This document shows positions 42,125 through 50,787 of a stretch of 64,000 bases of DNA, piece by piece. Position numbers and translations under genes: made by a program. The DNA is from Kineosporia sp. NBRC 101731 (lineage in GTDB: Bacteria; Actinomycetota; Actinomycetes; Actinomycetales; Kineosporiaceae): contig NZ_BSTC01000015.1 of assembly GCF_030269305.1 (NCBI RefSeq), forward strand, positions 112,500-176,499, written 5' to 3'. Each line of letters begins with the position of its first letter. Position 1 is the stretch's first letter. The notes below the pieces were generated by a model. That model had not been told where the DNA came from. It worked only from the letters and a program-made list of their open reading frames with translations, and searched no databases.

Positions 42125-43623
42125 CGCACTCCGATCGCGTGGTCGTCGAACTGTTCCAGCCGAGGCGTGAGCCAGGCCATCTCGGCATGGGTGAAGTCCT
42201 GTTCCGGGCGGAAGCCGATCAGGTCGACCACCTCGCACACCGCCAGCAGGTCGAGTAGCCGGAGCACCTGGTAGGTGTCGGTCTGCAGGGGTTGTTCCGC
42301 CGTGCCGGCCATGGGTTCCGTGTCGTCCTGCACCGGGTTGCGCAGCGGCCGGCGCAGGGCCTTCTCGGCGATCGCCGACTGACGGCCCGGGACGAGCTGC
42401 GAGCGCACAGCTGTCAACCAGTCGCCGGGACCCTCGGCCTCGTCCAGGTCATCGGTGACGTCGGGATCGTCGGAGAGGATCAGTCGCAACCGGGTCTGAG
42501 TGTTCCAGCCCATTTTCGCGTCGTGGCGGATCACCTGGACATCGGTGCGCGCACCGCCGTCCGCCGGGCTGTTGCGCGTGGGGCCGAACCGCACCACCAC
42601 GTCGTAGTCGTCCACCCGCTCACCCTGGCCGGAACCTCTCAGCCGCTGAGCGTCGTCCGTCACCAGGCACACCCGTTTCCCGGCCAGTCGCTGGCGCAGG
42701 TCGTTGAGCCGCAGCACACTCAGGTTGCGGGCATCGTTCTCGGCCAGCGGGGCTGGGTACAGGGTTGCGTACCGCTGCCAGCGGCTCACGTGGTGCAACA
42801 CGTCTTGCAGGGTGGGCCGGGCCAGCTCGGCGACGGGAAGAGCCAGCACCTGATCCAGCAGGGTGGCCACCGCCGCGTCCAGTTCCTTGCGTGGGGTGGG
42901 CCGGTTCAGCAGCCTCAGTAACATCTGCATCTGTTCCCGTAGATTCGTGCCCGCCCGGAGCGCGGCATCCAGCACGGTGACCAGGCGCAGGCGCCGGTCG
43001 TCGCGTTCTTCCAGAGCCTTCAGCTTGTCCTTCACTCCCAGACGGTCGCCGGAGGTGAGATTCAGGTACGACTGATGGGCATGCATGGCTGTCGGCAGAT
43101 CACCGGCATGCTCACCGGCGAGGGCCCGCTGCCGCCACGATGCCCGTGACGCGGGCCGGGCAGCCAGCAGTACCTCGGTGATCTCCAGGCTGAGGTGCGG
43201 GTCTTTGCCCCGAGCCGTCTCGGCCAGCTTCAGCAGCTTCTCCACCAGGGACGGAAGCGCCTCGACCCAACTGCGTTCGCCCGAAGTGATCGCGACCGAA
43301 TCGCTTCCTTGTCTCAGGGCCTGCGCGGCCCTGGTGATCTCGGTCAGCGGACCGCGTACGGACTTCGGCCGCGCCGCCAGGGATTCCGGTTCTGCCCACC
43401 GGGAAGCGGCTTTGAGGAACGGCCGGTTCACCGTCTCGGCGACCTCGACTTGGCGAGCCAGTCGCGCGGCCTCTTCATGGGCGGCCTGAGCAGCCGCGGC
43501 CGCAGCGGCCCGGCGTTCGGCCTGTGCCTCCAGCCGGGCCTCAGCGATCGCCCGGGGCGTGAGTTTCCGGATCTCCGCGATCGCTCGCGGCGTCAGCTGA
43601 TCGAGCTTGTCGATGATGCTCAT
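42121..43623 (-). CDS. GT29-like (sialyltransferase-fold) glycosyltransferase with helical N-terminus
   Basis: From ATG 43623 (GGGAG upstream) it has 500 residues. The first 300 are helical, start with a short repeat (LTPRAIAEIRK, LTPRAIAEARL) and include an Ala/Arg-rich coiled coil. The catalytic-type domain starts at KRVCLVTDDAQRLRG (about 316). It shows the hallmark of GT29 L-sialylmotifs, GSGQGERVDDYDVVVRFG (330-347), then an Asn/Thr-rich loop. Donor and acceptor cannot be told; the classic Asn of the motif is not at its usual place. Gene neighbour: pyruvyl transferase. Confidence in the family is moderate, from motif recognition alone. Confidence 0.65.
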   Translation of the reverse strand: MSIIDKLDQLTPRAIAEIRKLTPRAIAEARLEAQAERRAAAAAAAQAAHEEAARLARQVEVAETVNRPFLKAASRWAEPESLAARPKSVRGPLTEITRAAQALRQGSDSVAITSGERSWVEALPSLVEKLLKLAETARGKDPHLSLEITEVLLAARPASRASWRQRALAGEHAGDLPTAMHAHQSYLNLTSGDRLGVKDKLKALEERDDRRLRLVTVLDAALRAGTNLREQMQMLLRLLNRPTPRKELDAAVATLLDQVLALPVAELARPTLQDVLHHVSRWQRYATLYPAPLAENDARNLSVLRLNDLRQRLAGKRVCLVTDDAQRLRGSGQGERVDDYDVVVRFGPTRNSPADGGARTDVQVIRHDAKMGWNTQTRLRLILSDDPDVTDDLDEAEGPGDWLTAVRSQLVPGRQSAIAEKALRRPLRNPVQDDTEPMAGTAEQPLQTDTYQVLRLLDLLAVCEVVDLIGFRPEQDFTHAEMAWLTPRLEQFDDHAIGVR

Positions 43624-43811
43624 CGGCGTGCTCCCGAGAGGGTGTGAAGACTGACAGGCTGGCATACGCCGGAGAGACTATCGGTGTGGTCAGACAGAAA
43701 CAGAGAGTAGTGAGAACGGGGGAGGGGCGTCCTCCGTACCCATGACTGACCGAACCGCCGCACACCCACCACCGGTGGGCATACGCGTCCTCAATTCGCT
43801 CTGAAAGCCCC

Positions 43812-45383
43812 TCAGCGCCATGCCCGCGATGCGTACACCGGATCGGGCCCGGTGATCCGCTCGGCCGCCAGCCGCCCCGACACCAGCACCATCGGCACCC
43901 CGACCCCCGGCTGCGTGCCCGAGCCGGTGAACACCACGTTCTCGCCCCACAGGTTTCCCGGGCGGAACGGGCCGGTCTGGAAGAACGAGTGCGCCGCGGC
44001 GAACGGGGCGCCGCGCTCCATGCCGCGTTCCTCCCACTCCAGCGGCGTGGTGACGTCTTCCACCTCGATCGAGTCGCCGAAACCCTCGTACCCGTGCGAC
44101 TCCAGCTGGGCGAGCACGTGCTCGCGGTACACCGGCTTGAGGCGCTTCCAGTCGATCGGCGAGTCCAGGTTCGGCGTCGGGAACAGCACGTAGTAGATGT
44201 CCCGGTTCGCCGGCGCGAGCCGGGCGTCCGAGGCCGTCGGGTTCGTCACCAGGAACGACGGGTCGCTCATCAGGCGGCCCGACGTCAGCTCCTCGAACGT
44301 GCCCTTCCAGGGGCCACCGAAGTGAATGTTGTGGTGGGCGGCGTTCGGCCAGTTCTGCCGGGTCCCGGCCAGCATCAGGTAGCAGGACGGCGAGTAGGTC
44401 AGCCGCTTCACCCGGAACGGCGTCTTGCCCAGCAGATCCCGGTAGGCGACGGGGAGGTCGGGGTTGAGCACCACCACGTCGGCGGGAATGCGCTCGCCGT
44501 CGGACGTGATCACGGCGGTGGCCCGGCCGCCGGAGTGCTCGACCTTCGTCACCTCGGTGCCGTACCGGAACTCCACGCCGTGCTTCTTCGCCGCGGCGGC
44601 CATCGCCGCCGGCACCGCCGCCATGCCCCCGGCCGGGAAGTACACGCCCGCCACCGAGTCCATGTAGGCGATCACCGCGTACAGGGCCATCGCGTCGTAG
44701 GGCGACAGCCCCGCGTACAGCGCCTGGAACGAGTAGATGCGCTGCGTGCGGTCGTCTTTGAGGAACTGGCCGACCTTCGGCGCCATCCGCCGGAAGCCAC
44801 CGATCGCTGTCAGCTTGGCCAGGTTCACCGTGAGCAGGTCGAGCGGGGAGTCGATGTTGCGGTCGATGAAGTCCCGCATCTCGTACTTGTACAGCCGCGA
44901 CACGAACTTCACGTAGCGCCGGAAGCCCGCCGCCTCGTCCGGCCCGATGACGCGCTCGATCTCGTCGGCCATCCGGTCCACGTCGGAGTGCACGTCGATC
45001 GAGGAACCGTCGGCGAACGTGGTGCGGTACAGCGGTTCCACCGGCTTGAGGTTCAGCCAGTCGGCCATGTCCTCACCGAGCGAGTCGAAGCAGTCGGCGA
45101 TCAGATCGGGCATGGTCAGCACGGTCGGGCCCGGGTCGAACCGGTACTCGCCGTTGCCGTTCGGGGCGCTGATCGCGCGCACCGCGGCCCGTCCGCCGGG
45201 CACCAGGTCGCGCTCCAGCACGATGATCTGGCGGCCGGTACGGGCCAGGCGCATCGCGGCCGAGAGCCCGGCCAGACCGGCACCGACGATCACCACGGTG
45301 TCGGTGGGGCCGGTGACGGTGCGGGGACCCTTGCGCCGGGGAGCGGTGTTGAAGCGGTTACGGCTCATGGAGGTGAGAGGCAT
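43812..45383 (-). CDS. crtI: Phytoene desaturase (CrtI)
   Basis: This FAD-dependent enzyme adds double bonds to phytoene, giving lycopene or neurosporene. It has 523 residues: dinucleotide-binding VVIVGAGLAGLSAAMRLA near 30-47, VLERDLVPGGRAA, DPGPTVLTMPDLI, and the C-terminal FAD motif VVFTGSGTQPGVGVPMVLVSG. The ATG is 3 bases from the stop of the polyprenyl synthase gene; a second ATG five codons on (45368) is possible. Pfam amine-oxidase type. Confidence 0.95.
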   Translation of the reverse strand: MPLTSMSRNRFNTAPRRKGPRTVTGPTDTVVIVGAGLAGLSAAMRLARTGRQIIVLERDLVPGGRAAVRAISAPNGNGEYRFDPGPTVLTMPDLIADCFDSLGEDMADWLNLKPVEPLYRTTFADGSSIDVHSDVDRMADEIERVIGPDEAAGFRRYVKFVSRLYKYEMRDFIDRNIDSPLDLLTVNLAKLTAIGGFRRMAPKVGQFLKDDRTQRIYSFQALYAGLSPYDAMALYAVIAYMDSVAGVYFPAGGMAAVPAAMAAAAKKHGVEFRYGTEVTKVEHSGGRATAVITSDGERIPADVVVLNPDLPVAYRDLLGKTPFRVKRLTYSPSCYLMLAGTRQNWPNAAHHNIHFGGPWKGTFEELTSGRLMSDPSFLVTNPTASDARLAPANRDIYYVLFPTPNLDSPIDWKRLKPVYREHVLAQLESHGYEGFGDSIEVEDVTTPLEWEERGMERGAPFAAAHSFFQTGPFRPGNLWGENVVFTGSGTQPGVGVPMVLVSGRLAAERITGPDPVYASRAWR

Positions 45384-45386
45384 TAG

Positions 45387-46490
45387 TCACTGCTTCCTTG
45401 CTGTGGCCGCGACGACCAGGCCGGCCAGCACGTCGCGGGCCGGTCCGGGAGCGAGATCGGCTCCTGCGAGTGCGGATTCGGCCTGGGCGGTGGCCGAGGT
45501 AATCATCTGCTCGATCTGCGTCACCGCACCGGTCTCCACGATGATCTGGCGCAGGGTGTCCACGCCGGCCTCGTCCAGGGCCGGATCGCCCAGCAGGCGG
45601 TGCACGGTCGCGGCCTGGGCCGGTGTGCTGTTCTGAAGGGTACGGGCGACGAGCACGGTGCGCTTGCCCTCCCGCAGGTCGTCACCGGCGGGCTTACCGG
45701 TGGTGGCGGGGTCACCGAACACACCCAGCACGTCGTCGCGCAGCTGGAACGCCTCGCCCAGCGCCAGGCCGAACTCGGAGTAGACCGCCAGCAGTTTGTC
45801 GTCGGCCCCCGCCGCGCTCGCACCGATGAGCAGGGGGTGCTCCACCGAGTACTTGGCGCTCTTGAACCGGATCACTCTCAGGGCACGCTCTGCCATCACG
45901 GCCGGATCCTTCTCCGGCAGCACCTGGCTGAGCACGTCGAGGTACTGGCCGCCCAGTAGTTCGGTGCGCATCGTGTCGAACATCGGCCGGGCCCGGGCCA
46001 GTTGTTCCGCCGACAGGCCGCTGGCGGAGAACAGCTCCTCGGTCCAGACCAGGCACAGGTCGCCGGCCAGCACCGCTCCGGCCAGGCCGAACGCCTCCGG
46101 GGCGCCGTTCCAGCCCTGCTCACGGTGCTTGCTCTCGAACCGCTTGTGCACCGCGGGCATCCCGCGGCGCAGGTCGGAGGCGTCGATCAGGTCGTCGTGG
46201 ATGAGAGCGGCGGCCTGGAAGAGCTCCAGGGCCGAGGCTGCCTTCACCGCGGCCTCGCAGTTCTCACCGCCCGCACCGCGCCAGCCCCAGTAGAGGAACG
46301 CCGGGCGCAGGCGCTTGCCCGCGCTGGTCATCACCGAGACGGTGTCGGCGATCTCGACGCACTCCGGGGACACGTCGGCGAGCTCGAGCGAACGGCGGGC
46401 CAGGAAGTCCTGCAGCGCCGTGTCCACCCGCTCCCGCAGATGCTCCGCCTGCAGGGGATGGCTGCCGGCCGAGGGTGCGAGCGACGTCAT
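45387..46490 (-). CDS. crtE: Polyprenyl (geranylgeranyl) diphosphate synthase
   Basis: This makes C20 prenyl diphosphate for carotenoids or quinones. It has 367 residues: first Asp-rich motif DDLID at 99-103, second motif RDDVLGVFGD at 251-260, and the family segment KRLRPAFLYWGW. It occupies the position of idsA2 (Rv2173) in mycobacteria and is directly followed by crtI, so it serves the carotenoid pathway. AAGGACC precedes the ATG. Product length is inferred from context only. Confidence 0.92.
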   Translation of the reverse strand: MTSLAPSAGSHPLQAEHLRERVDTALQDFLARRSLELADVSPECVEIADTVSVMTSAGKRLRPAFLYWGWRGAGGENCEAAVKAASALELFQAAALIHDDLIDASDLRRGMPAVHKRFESKHREQGWNGAPEAFGLAGAVLAGDLCLVWTEELFSASGLSAEQLARARPMFDTMRTELLGGQYLDVLSQVLPEKDPAVMAERALRVIRFKSAKYSVEHPLLIGASAAGADDKLLAVYSEFGLALGEAFQLRDDVLGVFGDPATTGKPAGDDLREGKRTVLVARTLQNSTPAQAATVHRLLGDPALDEAGVDTLRQIIVETGAVTQIEQMITSATAQAESALAGADLAPGPARDVLAGLVVAATARKQ

Positions 46491-46692
46491 GCTGGCGGGT
46501 CCTTCTTCCGTGCTGCTCCTGCACCCGTGCGGTGGGAGACGCGTGGGGCCCGGCGTGTGGGCGGCCGGGGTCCCACCTTCTCAGGTCCGCCCGCCCGCTG
46601 CGCGCCGGGTAGGGGCCTATGACTCTGGTGAGAACGACGTTTTTCGCCGGTTCATCCGCGATCCACCCTGAACGTGACCACCTGCTGACCTG

Positions 46693-46745
46693 TTCGTGAT
46701 CAACTTCGGCTCATTTCGGCGTCGTCCCGTTCCTGATCATGCGCG
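46693..46745. repeat. Possible degenerate member of the palindromic repeat family
   Basis: TTCGTGATCA (46693-46702) and TGATCATGCG (46734-46743) match parts of the family arms, but in the same orientation rather than as a clean inverted pair, and no strong stem is left. It lies between the divergent crtE and metF genes. Confidence 0.35.
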
Positions 46746-46789
46746 CTGCGGCCGGGGTGACGGACGACCGCACGCGTAAACTCACCGGC

Positions 46790-47695
46790 ATGCCCCAGGA
46801 CCGACCCGCCCTGCACGAGCAGCTGCACGAACTCATCGCGACCCAGCGCCCCTCGATCTCCTTCGAGTTCTTCCCGCCGAAGACGGACGAGGCGGAGGCG
46901 ACGCTCTGGCAGTCGATCCGTCGGCTCGAGCCGCTCAACCCGACCTTCGTGTCGGTGACCTACGGGGCTGGTGGGTCGAGTCGGGACCGCACCACACGTG
47001 TCACCCAGCGCATCGCGCAAGACACCACGCTGACCCCCATGGCCCACCTGACATGTGTCGGTGCCAGTCTCGCGGAGCTGCGTGGCGTGGTTGCCGACTA
47101 TGCGGCGGCGGGGGTGAAGAACGTTCTCGTGGTGCGGGGCGACCCGGCCGGTGGGCCGCGCGCCGAGTGGGTGCAGCACCCGGGGGGTCCGCGGTACGCC
47201 GTCGAGCTGGTCTCGCTCGTGCGTGAGCTGGGCAACTTCAGCGTGGGCGTCGCGGCCTTCCCCGACATCCACCCCGCCAGCGCCGATCTCGATGCCGACG
47301 CGCGCGTGCTCGCGATGAAGGCGGAGGCCGGCGCGCAGTTCGCGATCACCCAGATGTTCTTCACGCCGTCGACCTACTTCGAACTGGTCGACCGGGCCGC
47401 GTCCCTGGGCTGCACCATCCCGATCATCCCGGGGATCATGCCCGTCACCAACGTCAAGCAGGTCACGCGCATCGCCGAGCTCACCGGTGTCGCCATTCCC
47501 GATGTCGTCGTCGAGCGGCTGCACGCCGTTGCCGACGAGCCGGCGGCGGTGCGGCAGGTGGGCGTCGAGATCGCCACCGAGCTCTCCCGGGAGCTGCTCG
47601 ACGGGGGTGCTCCCGGGTTGCACTTCATCACGATGAACCGGTCCACGGCGACGCTCGAGGTCGCCGAGGCGCTGGGGCTCACCACCCGGGTCTAG
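46790..47695 (+). CDS. metF: 5,10-methylenetetrahydrofolate reductase
   Basis: This reduces methylene-THF to methyl-THF for methionine synthesis using FAD. It has 301 residues: ISFEFFPPKTDEAEATLW at the N-terminus, VSVTYGAGGSSRD, HLTCVGAS, NVLVVRGDP, and QFAITQMFF, all MTHFR hallmarks. The start ATG 46790 follows TAAACT by only 7 bases, suggesting a very short leader; an earlier in-frame ATG exists at 46739. It is positioned like Rv2172c beside idsA2. Confidence 0.9.
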   Translation: MPQDRPALHEQLHELIATQRPSISFEFFPPKTDEAEATLWQSIRRLEPLNPTFVSVTYGAGGSSRDRTTRVTQRIAQDTTLTPMAHLTCVGASLAELRGVVADYAAAGVKNVLVVRGDPAGGPRAEWVQHPGGPRYAVELVSLVRELGNFSVGVAAFPDIHPASADLDADARVLAMKAEAGAQFAITQMFFTPSTYFELVDRAASLGCTIPIIPGIMPVTNVKQVTRIAELTGVAIPDVVVERLHAVADEPAAVRQVGVEIATELSRELLDGGAPGLHFITMNRSTATLEVAEALGLTTRV

Positions 47696-47952
47696 GGGTT
47701 TTGGTGCTGTTTTGATGCTTGTGGACGTCTACCGGCCCGCATCTCCCGGGTCGCCTGGGGGAGCGGGTGGGCCGGGGAGGGCTTCGCGGGGCTCGTCCTG
47801 CCGCCCACATGCGACCGTGCGTCGACCCCTCGCGGAAATCGCTGGCGGTCGAGGATGCTCGTGACCGGTCGGCTTTCCTCCCGTCTCCGCAGCCCCACCC
47901 TCACGGAGCCCTCGGTCTCCAGGTGTCGTCCTCTGCTCCCTGGATCGCCCTG

Positions 47953-48624
47953 ATGTCGGAACGGCCTGACCCGGAACGGCCCGGCCGGGTGCCCGGATTC
48001 GCGGAATGGTCTGCCCTGCACGGGAACGCCGCGCCCACCGGTCTGGTCGGTGGCTGGCTGCGCTTTGTCTATCTGACGGCCAAACCGCTCGTGATGCTGC
48101 GGATATCGCCGCATGTAGTGACGCTCTTCGGTCTGCTCGTGGGGGTGTGCGCCCTGGTGCCCGCTGCGGCGGGATCCCGCTGGCCCCTGCTCGCCGCAGC
48201 GCTGATCGGCCTGTCCGCGCTGCTCGACGGGCTGGACGGGGCCGTCGCCGTGCTCAGTTCCCGGGTCTCGTCCTTCGGGGCGCGGCTGGACCGGGTCTGT
48301 GACCGGTGCTCGGACATCTGTTTCGCAGCCTGTCTCTGGCTTGCGGGCGGGTTCTGGGTCTGGTGCGTGGCCGGTGCCTGTTTGGGTCTGCTGCACGAGT
48401 TCACGCGATCGTGGGCCCGTCATCGGGGAATGACGTCGATCGGTGTCGTGACGGTGTCCGAGCGGCCGACACGGGTGCTGGTGGCGGCCATGTTCGTGCT
48501 GGCGGCGGGGGTTTACCCGGCGTCGGCCGGAACCTGGGCCACGGCGGGGGGAATCGTCATGACGGGGGCCGGCGCCACTGGGTTGTTGCAGCTGGTTGTG
48601 GTGGTCCGGCGGGGGATGTCGTAA
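47953..48624 (+). CDS. CDP-alcohol phosphatidyltransferase family protein
   Basis: This membrane enzyme (223 residues, about five to six membrane helices) transfers a phosphoalcohol from a CDP-alcohol. The signature D-x2-D-G-x2-A...G-x3-D-x3-D is present (Asp92, Asp95, Gly96, Ala99, Gly109, Asp113, Asp117). The usual Arg after the Ala is Val. Substrate could be a phosphatidyl or inositol lipid. ATG 47953 was chosen; the frame is open upstream to 47719 but that part looks unlike protein. Confidence 0.8.
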   Translation: MSERPDPERPGRVPGFAEWSALHGNAAPTGLVGGWLRFVYLTAKPLVMLRISPHVVTLFGLLVGVCALVPAAAGSRWPLLAAALIGLSALLDGLDGAVAVLSSRVSSFGARLDRVCDRCSDICFAACLWLAGGFWVWCVAGACLGLLHEFTRSWARHRGMTSIGVVTVSERPTRVLVAAMFVLAAGVYPASAGTWATAGGIVMTGAGATGLLQLVVVVRRGMS

Positions 48625-48689
48625 CCTCCTGGGTTTCTTGATCGTCGGCGTGCATTCCCCGGCTCACACGATGTTCGGGTTATCCACAG

Positions 48690-48908
48690 GTGTCTCTCCT
48701 GCCCGGTGAACTAGCTGCTGCGGTCGGCAATCTCGTTGACATGGCGAAAGACCCGAAGCGGCCGGGGCCGATCTACGACAGGGTGATGCGACGCCTGGCG
48801 GAGCCGAACGTGCAACGGCTCTGCGACTGGGTCGGTGTGCCGGTGGTGATCGAGGCGATCGGTGCGGCGGCCGACCCGGACGACGTGGAACGCATCCTGG
48901 AGCGTTGA
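48690..48908 (+). CDS. Small hypothetical protein or relic
   Basis: An open frame of 72 residues starts at GTG 48690. It is mostly helical in appearance (MAKDPKRPGPIYDRVMRRLA, VIEAIGAAADPDDVERILE). No ribosome site stands out and it is followed directly by a decayed nuclease gene. I recognise no family. It may be a real small gene or the remnant of one. Confidence 0.35.
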   Translation: MSLLPGELAAAVGNLVDMAKDPKRPGPIYDRVMRRLAEPNVQRLCDWVGVPVVIEAIGAAADPDDVERILER

Positions 48909-48946
48909 GCAGGCAGGCGAGGATGGTCGCGTTGTGGATGTGCTGA

Positions 48947-49268
48947 TCGGCGGGGGTGCCAGATGTGACGGTTTATCGCGCCGACACGATCGACGTCAGC
49001 CCGACCCGGCCCGAGCACGTTCTGCTCGTCGTCGACGTCGTTTCTCCTGGTTCGGAGACCACCGACCGGATCGTGAAGGCGGAGCAGTACGCCCGGGCGG
49101 GAATTCAGTTCTACTGGCGGATCGAGCAGGCCGCTACCGGGTGTTCCTCTGGCGTACACGTACGTTCTTGATCCGGCTACGGGGCGGTACCGCGACGGTG
49201 AGGTCTTCACCGGTGTTCTGAAGGTGACGGCTCCCTTTCCGGTGGAAACAGACCTCAGCCAGATCTGA
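48947..49268 (+). pseudogene. Uma2/DUF820-family nuclease relic, 5'-truncated and frameshifted
   Basis: One frame encodes VPDVTVYRADTIDV, then LLVVDVVSPGSETTDRIVK and YARAGIQFYWRIEQAATG, which are the central features of Uma2-type restriction-endonuclease-like proteins. After about 49140 the sensible reading continues in the next frame: PLAYTYVLDPATGRYRDGEVFTG to a stop at 49266-49268. The N-terminal third is missing, as an in-frame stop lies at 48944-48946. A single-base change near 49140 would restore the C-terminal part. Confidence 0.75.
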
Positions 49269-49285
49269 CGGTTCGGTACCGGCGG

Positions 49286-50785
49286 TCAGGCTTTGCCGAT
49301 GAGGTCGGAGACGATGGCGGCGGAGAGCCCGACCAGGGGGAGGCCGCCGCCGGGGTGGGACGAGCCGCCGACCAGGAACAGGCCGGGTACCGGGCTGCGG
49401 TTGCCCGGGCGCAGGAAGGCCGATCGCGCGCCGTTGCTGCTCGAGCCGTAGATCGAGCCGCCGGTCGAGCGGGTGTTGCGTTCCAGGTCGGCAGGGGTGC
49501 GGATCTCGTTCCAGAGCAGGCGGTCGCGCACGTCCAAGCCCCGCTGCGCCATCAGCCCCAGGATCTTCTGGGCGTACGACTCGGCGAGACCGGGAGCGTC
49601 CCAGTCCATTCCGGCGGCTGGTTCGTGGCGGGGGGCGTTGACGAGCACGAACCAGGCCTCGTGGTCGTCGTCCGGGCGCAGCGCCGGATCGTCCGGGGCA
49701 CTGATGTACACCGTGGGATCGGGCACCGGTGAGGGTTTCCCGGCCTGTTTCCCGGTGCCGAACACGTGGTCGAACTCGGCGTCGTAGTCGGTGGGGAACA
49801 GCACGGTGTGGTGCCGCAGGCCGGGCGTGCGACCCCGCAGGGCCAGGAGCATGACGAAACCCGAGAGCGAGGGTGATGCCTTCGCGAGCGCGCGCCGCCC
49901 GCCCTTGCCCTCAGCACCGGGCAGCAGGTCGCGGTACAGATGGGCTGCCTCGACCCCCGACACCACCACGTCGGCCGGCAACGTCTCGCCGCTCTCCAGC
50001 CGCACCCCCTCGACCTGGGGGGAGGCGATCACCTGCTCGACCGGCGACGAGGTGAGGATCTTGACGCCGTGCGATGTTGCCCGGTCGGCCACGGCCGCAC
50101 CGAGCTGCCACAGGCCGCCGGGGATGTACCAGGAGCCGAAGGCGTGCTCCACGAACGGCACCGTGGCCAGGGCCGCTGGGGCCCGGCGCGGGTCGGAGCC
50201 GGTGTAGGTGGCGTAGCGGTCGAGGAACATGCGCTGCTCGGGAGCTTGCAGGTACTGGCGGCCGAGGCCACGCAGGCTGAGCCAGGGCGCGACCGTGCGG
50301 ATGTCGGCCGGGTTGCGGGCCAGCCCGAGCAGCGTGCGGATCCCGTCGAGGGGTGACTCCAGGAACGGGTCACGGGTCAGGTCCCAGATGCCGGCTGCGC
50401 GCCGGTGGAACGCCGTCCAGTCCTGCCCGGCTCTCGGACCGAGGGCCTCGGCCCAGGCGCGGGAGACCCCGCCCGGTCCGCTGCCCGGCATGTCCAGCTC
50501 GAGCCCACCGGGAAAGCGGTAGTGGCACGCCGGATCGAGGGGCACGAGCTCGAGCACGTCTTCCAGCGGCTTGCCGGTCTTCAGGAACAGGTCGCGGTAG
50601 ACCGCCGGCAGCGTGAGCAGGCTGGGCCCGGTGTCGAAGCCGAACCCCTCCCGCCGCAGCAGGCCGAGCTTGCCGCCGATCTGTTCGGCCTGCTCCAGCA
50701 CGGTCACCTGGTGGCCCAGCGCCCCCAGACGGGCCGCGGCGGACAGCCCACCGAGCCCGGCACCGACCACGATCACCCGGGCCAT
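49286..50785 (-). CDS. Second CrtI-like carotenoid desaturase/oxidase (CrtD type?)
   Basis: This encodes 499 residues of the phytoene-desaturase family: FAD motif VIVVGAGLGGLSAAARLGALG near 4-24, VLEQAEQIGGKLG, FDTGPSLLTLPAVY, SWYIPGGLWQLG, and the C-terminal LFLVGGSSHPGGGLPLVG. It differs clearly from crtI at 43812. Next to a CruF hydratase and a glycosyltransferase, a 3,4-desaturase (CrtD) role fits best, but an oxidase (CrtO/CrtP-like) cannot be excluded. It starts 2 bases after the upstream glycosyltransferase stop. Confidence 0.82.
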   Translation of the reverse strand: MARVIVVGAGLGGLSAAARLGALGHQVTVLEQAEQIGGKLGLLRREGFGFDTGPSLLTLPAVYRDLFLKTGKPLEDVLELVPLDPACHYRFPGGLELDMPGSGPGGVSRAWAEALGPRAGQDWTAFHRRAAGIWDLTRDPFLESPLDGIRTLLGLARNPADIRTVAPWLSLRGLGRQYLQAPEQRMFLDRYATYTGSDPRRAPAALATVPFVEHAFGSWYIPGGLWQLGAAVADRATSHGVKILTSSPVEQVIASPQVEGVRLESGETLPADVVVSGVEAAHLYRDLLPGAEGKGGRRALAKASPSLSGFVMLLALRGRTPGLRHHTVLFPTDYDAEFDHVFGTGKQAGKPSPVPDPTVYISAPDDPALRPDDDHEAWFVLVNAPRHEPAAGMDWDAPGLAESYAQKILGLMAQRGLDVRDRLLWNEIRTPADLERNTRSTGGSIYGSSSNGARSAFLRPGNRSPVPGLFLVGGSSHPGGGLPLVGLSAAIVSDLIGKA

Positions 50786-50787
50786 GC

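Noticed and set aside
46693..46745. Full member of the palindromic repeat family between crtE and metF
   Set aside because: It has two arm-like pieces but not as an inverted pair and without a stable stem; listed only as a possible degenerate copy.
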